Source: Nocardia otitidiscaviarum NBRC 14405
Lineage (GTDB): Bacteria > Actinomycetota > Actinomycetes > Mycobacteriales > Mycobacteriaceae
Reading direction: 5' to 3'
NCBI RefSeq assembly: GCF_000308635.1
Contig: NZ_BAGD01000272.1
Span: 1-38,333, forward strand
DNA: 38,333 nucleotides
Shown here: positions 1 to 7,863 of the stretch, piece after piece
Numbering within the stretch: position 1 is the stretch's first letter
How the letters are laid out: each line of letters begins with the position of its first letter
Notes under the pieces: model-generated
Seen by the model: the letters and a program-made list of their open reading frames with translations, nothing else
The model's database searches: none
Told to the model about the DNA's origin: nothing
Position numbers and translations under genes: made by a program

Positions 1-405
1 GCCGCCACCGCTGGTGAGGTGGGTGACCGCCGCGGCGGCGGCGACGACGAGATCGCGCTTCTGGCACAGCGCGGTTCCGAAGTCCAGGCTGGCCGACAGG
101 TCGATCACGAGCCAGGTCTCCAGCTCACGGTCGGCCACCATCTGGCGGACGTGCGGGTGGGTGGTGCGGGCGGTCACCGACCAATCCATCTGCCGCACAT
201 CGTCGCCCGGCTGATACATGCGGGCATCGCCGGGTTCGGATCCCGGGCCGGGAATCAGGCCCAGGTGGTCACCGTGCAGCACGCCGTCGAGGCGGCGGCG
301 CACGGTGAGCTCGAGGGTTTTCAACGCCGCCGCGAGCTTCGGGTCGTCGAGACTGCCCGACCGGAACGAAGGCGGGGCATGGGAGGTGCCGCTGAGGTTC
401 GACAT
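1..405 (-). CDS. DUF58 domain protein (N-terminal part, runs off the left edge)
   Basis: This is the first 135 codons of a protein that continues beyond the window. It shows the DUF58 core motif YQPGDDVRQMDWSVTAR (about residues 65-81), followed by a hydrophobic strand and LVIDLSASLDFGT, which resembles the metal-site loop of a von Willebrand A fold. DUF58 proteins are usually encoded directly after a MoxR AAA+ ATPase. Here the gap from the MoxR stop is about 30 nt on the same strand, so the two are probably one operon. MoxR/DUF58 pairs are thought to act as chaperone modules at the envelope or in metal-centre maturation; the substrate here is unknown. The start is ATG at 405; an in-frame GTG at 411 is an alternative, and neither has a clear ribosome-binding site. 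Confidence 0.85.
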   Translation of the reverse strand, partial: MSNLSGTSHAPPSFRSGSLDDPKLAAALKTLELTVRRRLDGVLHGDHLGLIPGPGSEPGDARMYQPGDDVRQMDWSVTARTTHPHVRQMVADRELETWLVIDLSASLDFGTALCQKRDLVVAAAAAVTHLTSGGG

Positions 406-435
406 CGTCACGGGCGCAACCGGTTCCGTGGTCGC

Positions 436-1617
436 CTACTTCGACTGCGGCTGGCCCGCGCCCGACATCTGGCCGTTGGGCGGCTGCGGCACGGCGGGAT
501 GCTGCTGCGGTGCGCCGTGCGGTCCCACGGCGGGCTGCGCGGCGGGCATGGGGGTCTGCGGGCTGCCCGGCGCGACCGCCTGCGGGGCGACCTGCGGCAG
601 GCCCACCGTCTGCAGCACCCGGCGGATCACGTCGTCGGGACTGACCTCGTCGGCGAGCGCGTCGTAGGACAGCACCAGGCGGTGTCGCAGCACATCCGGC
701 ACCACCTCGACCACATCCTGCGGTACCACGTAGTCGCGGCCGCGGATCAGGGCCACGGCGCGGGCGGCGGCGATGATGCCGAGGCTGGCGCGCGGCGAGG
801 CGCCGTAGGCGATCCACCCGGCCACATCCTGCATACCGAAATCGGCGGGCTTGCGGGTCGCCGCGATCACCCGGACCACGTAGTCGACCAGGGCGTGGTG
901 CACGAAGGTATTGGCGGCCAGCTGCTGCAGGCGCACCAGTTCGGTGGGTTCGAGGATGCGCTTGGGCTCCGGCGGAGTGACGCCCATCCGGTAGATGATC
1001 TCGCGCTCCTCCTCCACCGACGGGTAGTCCACGACCACCTTGAACAGGAAGCGGTCGCGCTGCGCCTCGGGCAGCGGGTACACGCCCTCGCTCTCGATGG
1101 GGTTCTGCGTGGCCATGACCAGGAACGGATTCGGCATCGGATAAGTCTTGCCGCCGATCGACACATGCCGCTCGGCCATCACCTCGAGCAGGGCCGACTG
1201 CACCTTGGCGGGTGCGCGGTTGATCTCGTCGGCGAGCACGAAGTTGGCGACGACCGGACCCAGCTCGGTGTCGAACTCCTCCTTGCCCTGCCGGTAGATG
1301 CGGGTACCGATGAGGTCGGTGGGCACCAGGTCGGGGGTGAACTGCACCCGGGAGAAACTGCCGCCGACCACCCGGGCGAAGGTTTCCACGGCGAGGGTCT
1401 TGGCGATACCGGGCACACCTTCGAGGAGGACGTGTCCGCGCGCCAGCACACCGACGAGCAGGCGTTCGACCAGCCGATCCTGACCGACGATCACCCGCTT
1501 CACTTCGTAGATCGCCTTTTCCAGGGTCTGGACATCGCGCTCGAGGGTGCTGGGTGCCGACGGCGACTCCTTCACCGTACTTACCGCGTTCACACCATCA
1601 CTCGAAGTCACCAACAT
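436..1617 (-). CDS. MoxR-family AAA+ ATPase
   Basis: This cytoplasmic AAA+ ATPase belongs to the MoxR group, which is thought to remodel or activate partner proteins together with DUF58/VWA proteins. Visible motifs are Walker A as GVPGIAKT (the MoxR variant, Ala in place of Gly before Lys), Walker B as VLADEINRAP, sensor 1 in VMATQNPIE, and an arginine-finger region PEAQRDRFLFK. The C-terminal lid is followed by a Pro/Gln/Ala-rich tail of about 50 residues that looks disordered. The start was set at ATG 1617 (MLVTSSDGV), where the protein resembles relatives; a longer reading frame upstream is arginine-rich and unlike the family. The DUF58 gene follows about 30 nt downstream. The family call is secure; the exact start is not. 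Confidence 0.9.
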   Translation of the reverse strand: MLVTSSDGVNAVSTVKESPSAPSTLERDVQTLEKAIYEVKRVIVGQDRLVERLLVGVLARGHVLLEGVPGIAKTLAVETFARVVGGSFSRVQFTPDLVPTDLIGTRIYRQGKEEFDTELGPVVANFVLADEINRAPAKVQSALLEVMAERHVSIGGKTYPMPNPFLVMATQNPIESEGVYPLPEAQRDRFLFKVVVDYPSVEEEREIIYRMGVTPPEPKRILEPTELVRLQQLAANTFVHHALVDYVVRVIAATRKPADFGMQDVAGWIAYGASPRASLGIIAAARAVALIRGRDYVVPQDVVEVVPDVLRHRLVLSYDALADEVSPDDVIRRVLQTVGLPQVAPQAVAPGSPQTPMPAAQPAVGPHGAPQQHPAVPQPPNGQMSGAGQPQSK

Positions 1618-1794
1618 CCCCGCTTTCGCCTCGGTCTTGTGCGTGCTGGTCCCAACTATTCCAGGTATCGCGCGCCGATGCCGCACCCGGTTCGGGAAGA
1701 GTCGCCGTTTTTTGCGAATCGACGGCCTCACCCGTGTTCGGATCGGGTGCCGATCGACGACCCGTCCCGGCCGGAATTCGGTATGCGATGTTTC

Positions 1795-2172
1795 TCAGGC
1801 CGCCGAGCGGGTGGCTTCGACGCGGCCGGTGATCCGAATGCGCGAGCCCGCCAGGACGCCCGTGTACGTGCGGCGGCCATGGGTGCGCTCGACACTGGTG
1901 GTGGATTCGGTGAGGCGCAGCGCGGCGGCCCACTCGCGCAGGTGCCGCTCGGTGGATTCGGGTTGATCGCGCGGCGCGACCCGGCCGCGGAACTCCACCT
2001 CCTGCTGTTCGGAGCAGGGCAGCGAATACACGCCCTGGTGCCAAACCCACACCAGCGGAGGGAGTTCCACGCCGGTCTCGGCCACCGCACGCGCGTTCAC
2101 CGCCGCGGAGATCGCGTCGGCGACCTCCATCGTGAGCGAAATCGTCTGCGTCTCGGTCGGATAGCACGTCAT
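1795..2172 (-). CDS. Hypothetical protein, about 125 aa
   Basis: I do not recognise this family. The frame begins MTCYPTETQTIS with ATG at 2172; an in-frame GTG at 2181 would add three residues. The composition is that of a soluble mixed alpha/beta protein, with no signal peptide, membrane segment or cysteine motif. A central segment (PPLVWVWHQGVYSLPC) is followed by charged residues and a beta-like C-terminus (TYTGVLAGSRIRITGRVEAT). Codon use matches the neighbours and the opposite-strand frame is unconvincing, so I believe it is real. It lies between the MoxR gene and a PepSY-type gene on the same strand, with about 175 nt before the MoxR start. Confidence 0.55.
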   Translation of the reverse strand: MTCYPTETQTISLTMEVADAISAAVNARAVAETGVELPPLVWVWHQGVYSLPCSEQQEVEFRGRVAPRDQPESTERHLREWAAALRLTESTTSVERTHGRRTYTGVLAGSRIRITGRVEATRSAA

Positions 2173-2251
2173 GCCGGGCACGGTCTCACCGATGCGCGCG
2201 AAATGCCTGTCACCGCAAGGTGCGCGTGTCCGGGCGCGTGGGCGGCACGGG

Positions 2252-2572
2252 TCAGTCGGTGCTCTCCTCCACCGACACCACCATGCCGGTGGTCGCGTCG
2301 ATCTGCACCTCGTAGTCGGCGCCGGTGCGGGTCACCACGTCGACCTCCCACATCGGCGTTCCGTCGGCCATCTCCAGTTCGATGGACTGCACGGTCGCGC
2401 CCATCAGCGCGTCCTGGGCGGCCCGCAGCGCCTCCTGATCGCTGACCGCGGGCTGCACCGCGGGTACCGCGGCGGCGGGTGCGGCTGCCGCGCCGAGCGC
2501 GGCGGCGGCCAGCACCACGCCGAACGAGAATCGGCGCAGGCCGTCGGTGCCGCGAGGAATCGTGACCGTCAT
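2252..2572 (-). CDS. Secreted PepSY-domain protein
   Basis: This is a 106-residue exported protein. An N-terminal signal (about residues 1-38: Arg-containing n-region, FSFGVVLAAAALGAAAA core, Ala-rich cleavage region) is followed by one PepSY-like unit. The unit has the expected order: an AxxAA-type helix (QEALRAAQDAL), the strand SIELEMADGTPMWEVDVVT and the closing strand YEVQIDATTGMVVSVEE. PepSY domains are often modelled as inhibitors or regulators of extracytoplasmic peptidases. The start is ATG 2572, preceded by a strong AAAGGAG about 9 nt upstream; longer in-frame readings lack this and are arginine-rich. It is divergent from an M23 peptidase gene, which makes a joint envelope role plausible but unproven. 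Confidence 0.8.
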   Translation of the reverse strand: MTVTIPRGTDGLRRFSFGVVLAAAALGAAAAPAAAVPAVQPAVSDQEALRAAQDALMGATVQSIELEMADGTPMWEVDVVTRTGADYEVQIDATTGMVVSVEESTD

Positions 2573-2829
2573 GATGATGCTCCTTTGCTCGTTCTCCGGG
2601 ACTTCGCAGGCGCGGCGGGATCGATCTTTCGCGCCCTCGCGGACGGAACTACCACCGTTGCGGCCGTTCATGCGCGGAGGTTCGGCGGAAGCATCGTGGA
2701 GGGAAACATCGAGAAATGGCGACAGAACGGTCACGCGTAGGTACAGTTTTCGACACGTTCCCACACCGGACCGCCAGCGTCGGTGACTCCGGAGTTCGGG
2801 CGCTGTCGCTGATCTACCGAGGACGTGCT

Positions 2830-3741
2830 GTGTCGCTGCATCGAGAGACCTCCGGTTCCCTTTCCGTCCAGGACCTGCTCGGTGCGGTCGGGGCCGGAAC
2901 ATCCACCAGTCATCGCGCCGACTCCGCCTCGGGCGGATATGTGAGGGCCGTGGCGGGCGTGGCGGTGGCAGCGGGAGCGCTGCTCACCACGGTCGCCCAG
3001 CTGGCTCCGGCCGCCGCGGTCGCCGCTCCCCCGACGCCCGTCGACGAGGCCGATCCGGTCGCCGATCCGGTGCCGCTGGATATTCACTCCGCACCCGAGC
3101 TGCTACAGGCCGCGGTGGACGCCACCGTCGCCGCGGTGACGAACCAGATGCCGCCCGCCCCAACCGAAACGGCCCCACCCGCGGAACCCGCTCCGGCTCC
3201 GGCGGCCGCACCCTTCGGCCTGGCCGGTCTGCCGGCCGAGATCGCCACACCGCTGGCGCAGGCCGAGCAGACCATCAAACAGCTCCAGCAGCAGTTCGCC
3301 CCCGCCGCGCCCGCACCCGCGCCGTTCATCGCCGCCCCCGCCGTCCTGCCGGTGGGTGGCCAGATCAGCTCCGGATTCGGCAGCCGCTGGGGCGCCTTCC
3401 ACTACGGCGTCGATATCGCCGACGCACTGGGTACGCCGATCCATTCGGCGCTGGGCGGCACCGTCGTGGAGGCCGGACCGGCCGACGGCTTCGGGCTCTG
3501 GGTGCGCGTGCTCCAGGACGACGGCACCACCGCCGTCTACGGCCACGTCAACGACATCTACGTCGCCGAGGGCCAGCGGGTGAACGCGGGCGACGTGATC
3601 GCCACCGTCGGCAACCGCGGCCAGTCCACCGGCCCCCACCTGCACCTGGAGATCTGGGACCAACACGGGAACAAGATCGACCCGGTCTCCTGGCTCGCCG
3701 CCAAGGGCGTGCTCATGGAACAGCACTGGGGCGCGCACTGA
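2830..3741 (+). CDS. M23-family zinc metallopeptidase, exported
   Basis: This is a predicted cell-wall peptidase of the LytM/M23 type, 303 residues from GTG 2830, which has GAGGA about 7 nt upstream. A hydrophobic segment (about residues 37-65, VRAVAGVAVAAGALLTTVAQLAPAAA) serves as signal or anchor. A Pro/Ala-rich linker of roughly 100 residues follows, then a C-terminal M23 domain (about residues 172-300). The zinc-site residues are all present: HxxxD in HYGVDIAD (His191, Asp195) and HLHLE (His270, His272), plus YGH (His239). This argues for an active enzyme rather than a regulatory LytM domain. Substrates in the family are peptidoglycan cross-bridges. An ATG at 2716 in the same frame would add 38 residues of atypical composition and was rejected as start. 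Confidence 0.9.
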   Translation: MSLHRETSGSLSVQDLLGAVGAGTSTSHRADSASGGYVRAVAGVAVAAGALLTTVAQLAPAAAVAAPPTPVDEADPVADPVPLDIHSAPELLQAAVDATVAAVTNQMPPAPTETAPPAEPAPAPAAAPFGLAGLPAEIATPLAQAEQTIKQLQQQFAPAAPAPAPFIAAPAVLPVGGQISSGFGSRWGAFHYGVDIADALGTPIHSALGGTVVEAGPADGFGLWVRVLQDDGTTAVYGHVNDIYVAEGQRVNAGDVIATVGNRGQSTGPHLHLEIWDQHGNKIDPVSWLAAKGVLMEQHWGAH

Positions 3742-3871
3742 CGCGGCTCCGCACAGTTCCATCCAACCCACGCGGTTCCACCTGAACCACGCCGCCCCGC
3801 CTGCTCGCCGCACCACCTCGCCCCCGCCGCCCCTGGCTCGCGCCGCCCTTCCTCCCCGAACCGACGGCACG

Positions 3872-5011
3872 TCATCGAGCGGCGGCACCATAGCGCCGGG
3901 CGAGTCGGGCACAGGCCGCCGCGAGAGCGGGCGGTCCGACCACCTCGAAATCCGCGTCGAATCGACCGATGGCGGCCGCCACGCCGACCCACGACCATGA
4001 CCCGAGGGTGAGATGGCAGCGGTCCGCGGCCAGTCGGGTCACCGTGCCGTCGTGCACGTGCGGGACGATCTCGGCGATATCGCCGGTGAGAATCACCTCG
4101 CCGACGCACGGCCAGCCCTCGGCACCGTCGGAGCCTCGAAAGCGTCCGGCGATGAACGCGGACACGTCACCGCCCGGTAGCTCGCGCGGCCGGAAGCGCG
4201 GACCGGTCGGAATGCGTGGCGCGATGCGGTCCACCCGGAAAACGCGCCAGTCCTCACGATCGAGATCCCACGCCACCAGATACCAGCGCCCGCCCCGCGC
4301 GACGAGATGATGCGGCTCGACGCGGCGCGGCCGCGAGGTGACGACCTCGCCGCCGTCTCGGCCCGCCCGAGCCGCCGAATGTGCCGAACCCGCCGGAACT
4401 TCGAGGCCCACGGCGCCCACCGCGGGTTCCGGATCAGGCGTCGCCGGGGGCATTGGAGTAGCTGGGGTCACCTGGGTCGCGGTGGTCGCTGGAACCGCGG
4501 TGCCCGCCGGGCCTGCCGGTAGTGCCGGGGCGTAGTCGAAGCGCAGTACTTCCCGGGTGAACACAGCGGCGCCCAGGGCGGCCAGCACGTCCCGACCCAC
4601 CTGTGGAACAGGTTGCGCCGCAGTGGTTTCCACAGCGGCGATCGGCAGGGCATCGATGCGGTGGCGCAGTCGTGCGGGCATGACCTGGCCCACGGTGGCG
4701 AGCGCCCGCGCCGCGTCCTCGGCGATATCGGCTCCGCTGGTGGCGGCGAGGCGCAGGGCCACCGTGAGGGCCACCGCCTGTTCGTCGTCGAACAGCAGCG
4801 GCGGCAGCCGGGTGCCCGCGTCGAGCCGGTATCCCCCGTCCGGGCCTTTGATCGCCAGGATGGGGTAGCCGAGTTCGCGCAGGCGGTCGATATCGCGGCG
4901 CACGGTGCGCACGCTGACGTCGAGTCGGTCGGCCAGCAGGTCGCCCGGCCAGTCCCGACGCGCCTGCAGGAGCGAGAGCAGGGCCAGCAGTCGCGCGGAG
5001 GTTTTCGGCAT
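3872..5011 (-). CDS. WYL-domain transcriptional regulator (DeoR-type HTH)
   Basis: This 379-residue regulator has an N-terminal DeoR-type winged helix (residues 1-60: LLALLSLLQARRDWPGDLLADRLDVSVRTVRRDIDRLRELGY). A WYL ligand-binding domain follows, with the signature GGRWYLVAWDLDREDWRVFRVDRI, and a WCX-like C-terminal domain ends the protein. A low-complexity Pro/Ala/Thr insert (about residues 160-220) precedes the WYL domain and is longer than usual. Regulators of this YafY-like type often sit divergent from a VOC/glyoxalase gene and control it together with themselves; that arrangement is present here. The intergenic space holds a perfect inverted repeat beginning 16 nt upstream of this start. 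The ligand is unknown. Confidence 0.9.
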   Translation of the reverse strand: MPKTSARLLALLSLLQARRDWPGDLLADRLDVSVRTVRRDIDRLRELGYPILAIKGPDGGYRLDAGTRLPPLLFDDEQAVALTVALRLAATSGADIAEDAARALATVGQVMPARLRHRIDALPIAAVETTAAQPVPQVGRDVLAALGAAVFTREVLRFDYAPALPAGPAGTAVPATTATQVTPATPMPPATPDPEPAVGAVGLEVPAGSAHSAARAGRDGGEVVTSRPRRVEPHHLVARGGRWYLVAWDLDREDWRVFRVDRIAPRIPTGPRFRPRELPGGDVSAFIAGRFRGSDGAEGWPCVGEVILTGDIAEIVPHVHDGTVTRLAADRCHLTLGSWSWVGVAAAIGRFDADFEVVGPPALAAACARLARRYGAAAR

Positions 5012-5027
5012 GAATCCATTCTGCGCG

Positions 5028-5056
5028 CGGTAGCGGACACACCCTGTCCGCTACCG
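5028..5056. promoter_or_regulatory. Perfect inverted repeat, probable operator of the WYL regulator
   Basis: Two 12-nt arms, CGGTAGCGGACA and TGTCCGCTACCG, are exact reverse complements separated by 5 nt (CACCC). The element lies in the 104-nt space between the divergent WYL regulator and VOC genes. Its position just upstream of both starts suits a repressor site covering both promoters. The perfect dyad is seen directly; the assignment to this regulator is inferred from position. Confidence 0.75.
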
Positions 5057-5115
5057 CTGCGAGTGTGAGCCGTACCCGCCAACGCGGCGGGCAGCGATCG
5101 AAAGGCGAAAGGCTC

Positions 5116-5532
5116 ATGACCATCACCACCACCACCCATCTGAATTTCCGTGGCGAGGCCCGTGCCGCGCTGACGTTCTACCGCACGGTGTTCGGCGGCG
5201 AACTGACCGTCATCACTTACGCCGACGCCGGGAACGTGCCCGAACCCGCCGCGGCCGACCAGGTGATGTGGGGCCAGGTGGGCGTGCCCGGCGGCTTCCG
5301 GGTCATGGCCTACGACGTCCCGTCACATCTGGGCTACGACCGCGGCGAGAACGCGTTCTTCGTCTCCGTGCGCGGTACGGCGGTCGAGGAGGTCGCGGGC
5401 TACTGGGAGAAGCTGTCGAATGGAGCCGACATCGTGGTTCCGCTCGCTCCGGCGGGCTGGTCACCCGCCTATGGCATGCTGACGGACCGCTTCGGCGTCA
5501 CCTGGGTTCTCGACGTCGTCAGCGAGGCGTAG
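5116..5532 (+). CDS. VOC-superfamily (PhnB/glyoxalase-like) protein
   Basis: This is a 138-residue soluble protein of the vicinal-oxygen-chelate fold, closest to the PhnB / 3-demethylubiquinone methyltransferase-like group. It begins THLNFRGEARAALTFYRTVFGGELTVITY and has the paired beta-alpha-beta-beta-beta units expected, including VMWGQVGVPGGFRVMAYDVP and the closing GWSPAYGMLTDRFGVTWVLDVV. Such proteins vary widely in substrate and some bind antibiotics or electrophiles. The sequence alone does not settle this one. The start is ATG 5116, with GAAAGG about 6 nt upstream; a longer in-frame start at 5065 would run through the non-coding spacer. The gene is divergent from the WYL regulator and very likely its target. 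Confidence 0.85.
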   Translation: MTITTTTHLNFRGEARAALTFYRTVFGGELTVITYADAGNVPEPAAADQVMWGQVGVPGGFRVMAYDVPSHLGYDRGENAFFVSVRGTAVEEVAGYWEKLSNGADIVVPLAPAGWSPAYGMLTDRFGVTWVLDVVSEA

Positions 5533-5579
5533 CGGCGCGGCACCGTGTGGCTCGGCGTGGCGGATACGAACGATTCCGC

Positions 5580-5585
5580 TATATT
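5580..5585 (+). promoter_or_regulatory. Possible -10 element for the riboswitch-metF transcript
   Basis: TATATT lies in an AT-richer patch just before the cobalamin aptamer and would place a transcript start near 5592. No convincing -35 hexamer is visible, so this is tentative. Confidence 0.35.
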
Positions 5586-5591
5586 CACGGT

Positions 5592-5866
5592 CGCAGCTGG
5601 TTCGCCGGAGGTGGAGTCGAGGAGCCCCTTATCCGCCCGATGGCGTCGAGCCCGGGACGTGCTTCGCACGGACCGAGGTGAAGAGGGAACCCGGTGGGAG
5701 TCCGGGACTGTCCCGCAGCGGTGAGTGGGAACGACGGCCGTCATGGGCACTGGGCGCGAGTCCGGGAAGCGACGGCCGGTAGGACCAGCCCCGGATTCCG
5801 ACGTCGGGGTCGCCCCGGGTGGGGTCGGCGCCCACGAGTCCGAAGACCTGCCGGTTGTGCCGGGTA
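5592..5866 (+). promoter_or_regulatory. Cobalamin (B12) riboswitch upstream of metF
   Basis: The conserved blocks of the cobalamin aptamer appear in the right order. GGGAACCCGGTGGGAGTCCG lies at about 5685-5704. It is followed by an ACTGTCCCGCAGCGGTGA block at about 5707-5724 and GTGGGAACGACGGCCGTCA with GCACTGGG at about 5725-5754. CCGGGAAGCGACGGCC lies at about 5762-5777 and CGAGTCCGAAGACCTGCC at about 5835-5852. The 5' limit is approximate. About 140 nt separate the aptamer from the metF start, enough for an expression platform that hides the ribosome-binding site or forms a terminator. By analogy with other B12 riboswitches, bound cobalamin should reduce expression of the gene below. Confidence 0.93.
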
Positions 5867-6006
5867 CGCCGTATCCGGCGGCCGTCGCCTCGTGGATCGG
5901 GCGCTACGCCGAGTGGGACCCGGGCACGGGACGATGTTGCAGGGGCTCCGCTGGCGTGCGTTCGGTGTGGGTGACGGCCATCGGCTGTCTACTTCACGAG
6001 GCGACT

Positions 6007-7011
6007 ATGTATTCTCCCTCCGAATCGGGGCTCTCCGGCGTGAGGCGTCCGGCCCGGATATCGCCGATCGCGTCCGGCGTTCCCTCGGTCGTGCAGAGTC
6101 TGCGGCGACACGCCGCCGGGCCGCGGGTGCCCTTCTCCGTCGAGTTCAATCCGCCCCGGGACGCCGCGGGTGAGGCCCGGCTGTGGCGGGCGGTGCGCGA
6201 ATTCGAGCGGATGCACCCGGCTTTCGTCTCGATGACCTACGGTGCCGGTGGCTCCACCAAGGACCGCACCGCCCGCATTACCGGCCAGTTGGCCCAGCAG
6301 ACCACCCTGCTGCCGGTGGCGCACCTGACCGCGGTCGGCCACAGCGTCGCCGAGCTGCGCGCGCTGGTCGGCTCGTATGCCGATTGCGGAATCCGCAATA
6401 TCCTGGTGCTGCGCGGGGATCCGCCCGGCGACCCGCTCGGCGAGTGGCACCGGCATCCCGACGGCGTCGAGTACGCCGAGGAGTTGGTGCGCATCGTGCG
6501 CGATCTCGGTGACTTCCACGTCGGCGTCGCATCCTTCCCGCAGGGGCACCACCGCTCCCCCGACCTGGATACCGACACCGCCTTCCTGGCCGCGAAACTG
6601 CGTGCGGGCGCGGATTACTCGATCACTCAGATGTTCTTCGACGTCGAACACTATCTGCGCCTGCGGGATCGGGTGCTGGCGGCCGATCCCGTGCAGGGCG
6701 CGAAACCGATCATCCCGGAGCTGATGCCGATCACCTCCATGCGCACCGTCGCGCGCGCCGAGGAACTCAGTGGTCGCGCGCTGCCCGCGGCCGTCCTGGA
6801 CCGGCTGCGCCGGGCCGCGGGCGACGGCCCCGAGGAGAACCGCGCCGCCGTCCGCAGGGTCGGCATCGAGATCGCCACCGAGATGGCGCAGCGCCTCATC
6901 GACGAGGGCGCACCCTGCCTGCACTTCATCACCCTCAACTTCGCCAAGGCCACCACCGAGGTGCTGACGAATCTGGGCTACGAGGTCACCGCCGCCCCAC
7001 TGAGCGCCTGA
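6007..7011 (+). CDS. metF: 5,10-methylenetetrahydrofolate reductase
   Basis: This FAD-dependent enzyme reduces 5,10-methylene-THF to 5-methyl-THF, the methyl donor for methionine synthesis. It is 334 residues long, somewhat longer than the roughly 300 of bacterial MetF because of an N-terminal extension. Family motifs are FSVEFNPPRD near the start, FVSMTYGAGGSTKDRT, the flavin/folate-site strand NILVLRGDPPGD, ASFPQGHHRSPDL, AGADYSITQMFFDVEHYLRL and, near the end, GAPCLHFITLNFAKATTEVL. The start is ATG 6007 with ACGAGG a few nt upstream. It sits directly under a cobalamin riboswitch, so its supply of methyl-THF probably responds to B12. No metE or metH is in the window. The SAM methyltransferase that follows has its own ribosome-binding site about 110 nt downstream. 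Confidence 0.93.
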   Translation: MYSPSESGLSGVRRPARISPIASGVPSVVQSLRRHAAGPRVPFSVEFNPPRDAAGEARLWRAVREFERMHPAFVSMTYGAGGSTKDRTARITGQLAQQTTLLPVAHLTAVGHSVAELRALVGSYADCGIRNILVLRGDPPGDPLGEWHRHPDGVEYAEELVRIVRDLGDFHVGVASFPQGHHRSPDLDTDTAFLAAKLRAGADYSITQMFFDVEHYLRLRDRVLAADPVQGAKPIIPELMPITSMRTVARAEELSGRALPAAVLDRLRRAAGDGPEENRAAVRRVGIEIATEMAQRLIDEGAPCLHFITLNFAKATTEVLTNLGYEVTAAPLSA

Positions 7012-7122
7012 CCGCCCGCGGGCGCAGGCCGGGTTAGCCTGCCTACCGGATCTGTGGCCGGGCGCGCGGGCGCTCACCGCACGCGATACGACATCCGTAC
7101 TCGATATGACACCGGAGGGTGT

Positions 7123-7863
7123 ATGACCTGGGAAGCGTGGCAGCGGAGTTGGGATCGGCAGCAGGAGCTGTATCTCCCCGATCGCGAGGAGCGGTTCCGG
7201 GTCATGCTCGACGTGGTGGAGGCGGTGGCCGGGAAGTCGCCGCGGGTGCTGGATCTGGCCTGCGGGACCGGCACCATCTCCCGGCGGCTGTTCGCCCGCC
7301 TGCCGGAGGCGACTTCCGTTGCGGTGGATCGCGATCCGACACTGCTGGCGATGGCGCGCGGCTCGTTCCAGGGCGATTCCCGCATTACCTTCGCGACCGC
7401 CGATCTGGAGCGGCCCGGATGGACCGACGCGTGTGCGTCCGGCGCGTTCGACGCCGTTCTCACGGCCACGGCGCTGCACTGGATGCAGCCGGATCCGCTG
7501 CGCCGCCTGTTCACCGACCTGCGCCCTCTGCTGCGCCCCGGCGGGGTGTTCGTCAACGCCGATCACATGCCGGATCCGGAAACGCCGCTGCTCAATGCGA
7601 TCGACGAGACCATTCAGCACGCCCATCAGGAGCGTGCCCGGGCCGACGGCGCGCGCGACTGGGACCAGTGGTGGGCCGACGTGGCCGCCGACCCCGCACT
7701 CGCCGACGAATACGCCGCCAGCCGAGCGATTTTCGACGGTCGCGAGCCCGGAGTCCCGCAGCCGCTGGACTGGCATCTGGCCGGGCTGCGCGAGGCGGGG
7801 TTCGCCGAGGCCGGGGTGGCGTGGCGATCCATCACGGATGCGGTGGTCGTCGCGGTCCGCTGA
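7123..7863 (+). CDS. Class I SAM-dependent methyltransferase
   Basis: This is a 246-residue Rossmann-fold methyltransferase. Motif I is VLDLACGTGT (residues 42-51), the acidic residue that binds the ribose is in SVAVDRD, motif II/III is ITFATADLE, and FDAVLTATALHWM corresponds to the post-motif region of small-molecule methyltransferases. It continues with LRPLLRPGGVFVNADHM. The substrate cannot be told from sequence. The start is ATG 7123 with GGAGG 6 nt upstream. It is downstream of metF on the same strand with a spacer of about 110 nt, so co-transcription is possible. Its 3' end abuts the prpR stop on the opposite strand. Confidence 0.88.
   Translation: MTWEAWQRSWDRQQELYLPDREERFRVMLDVVEAVAGKSPRVLDLACGTGTISRRLFARLPEATSVAVDRDPTLLAMARGSFQGDSRITFATADLERPGWTDACASGAFDAVLTATALHWMQPDPLRRLFTDLRPLLRPGGVFVNADHMPDPETPLLNAIDETIQHAHQERARADGARDWDQWWADVAADPALADEYAASRAIFDGREPGVPQPLDWHLAGLREAGFAEAGVAWRSITDAVVVAVR

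Noticed and set aside
2716..2829. ATG 2716 as the start of the M23 peptidase
   Set aside because: The added residues are atypical, and GTG 2830 has a properly spaced ribosome-binding site.
7031..7045. GGGTTAGCCTGCC as a possible IdeR/DtxR iron box between metF and the methyltransferase
   Set aside because: Only one half resembles the iron-box consensus and the dyad is broken. The neighbouring genes have no iron link.
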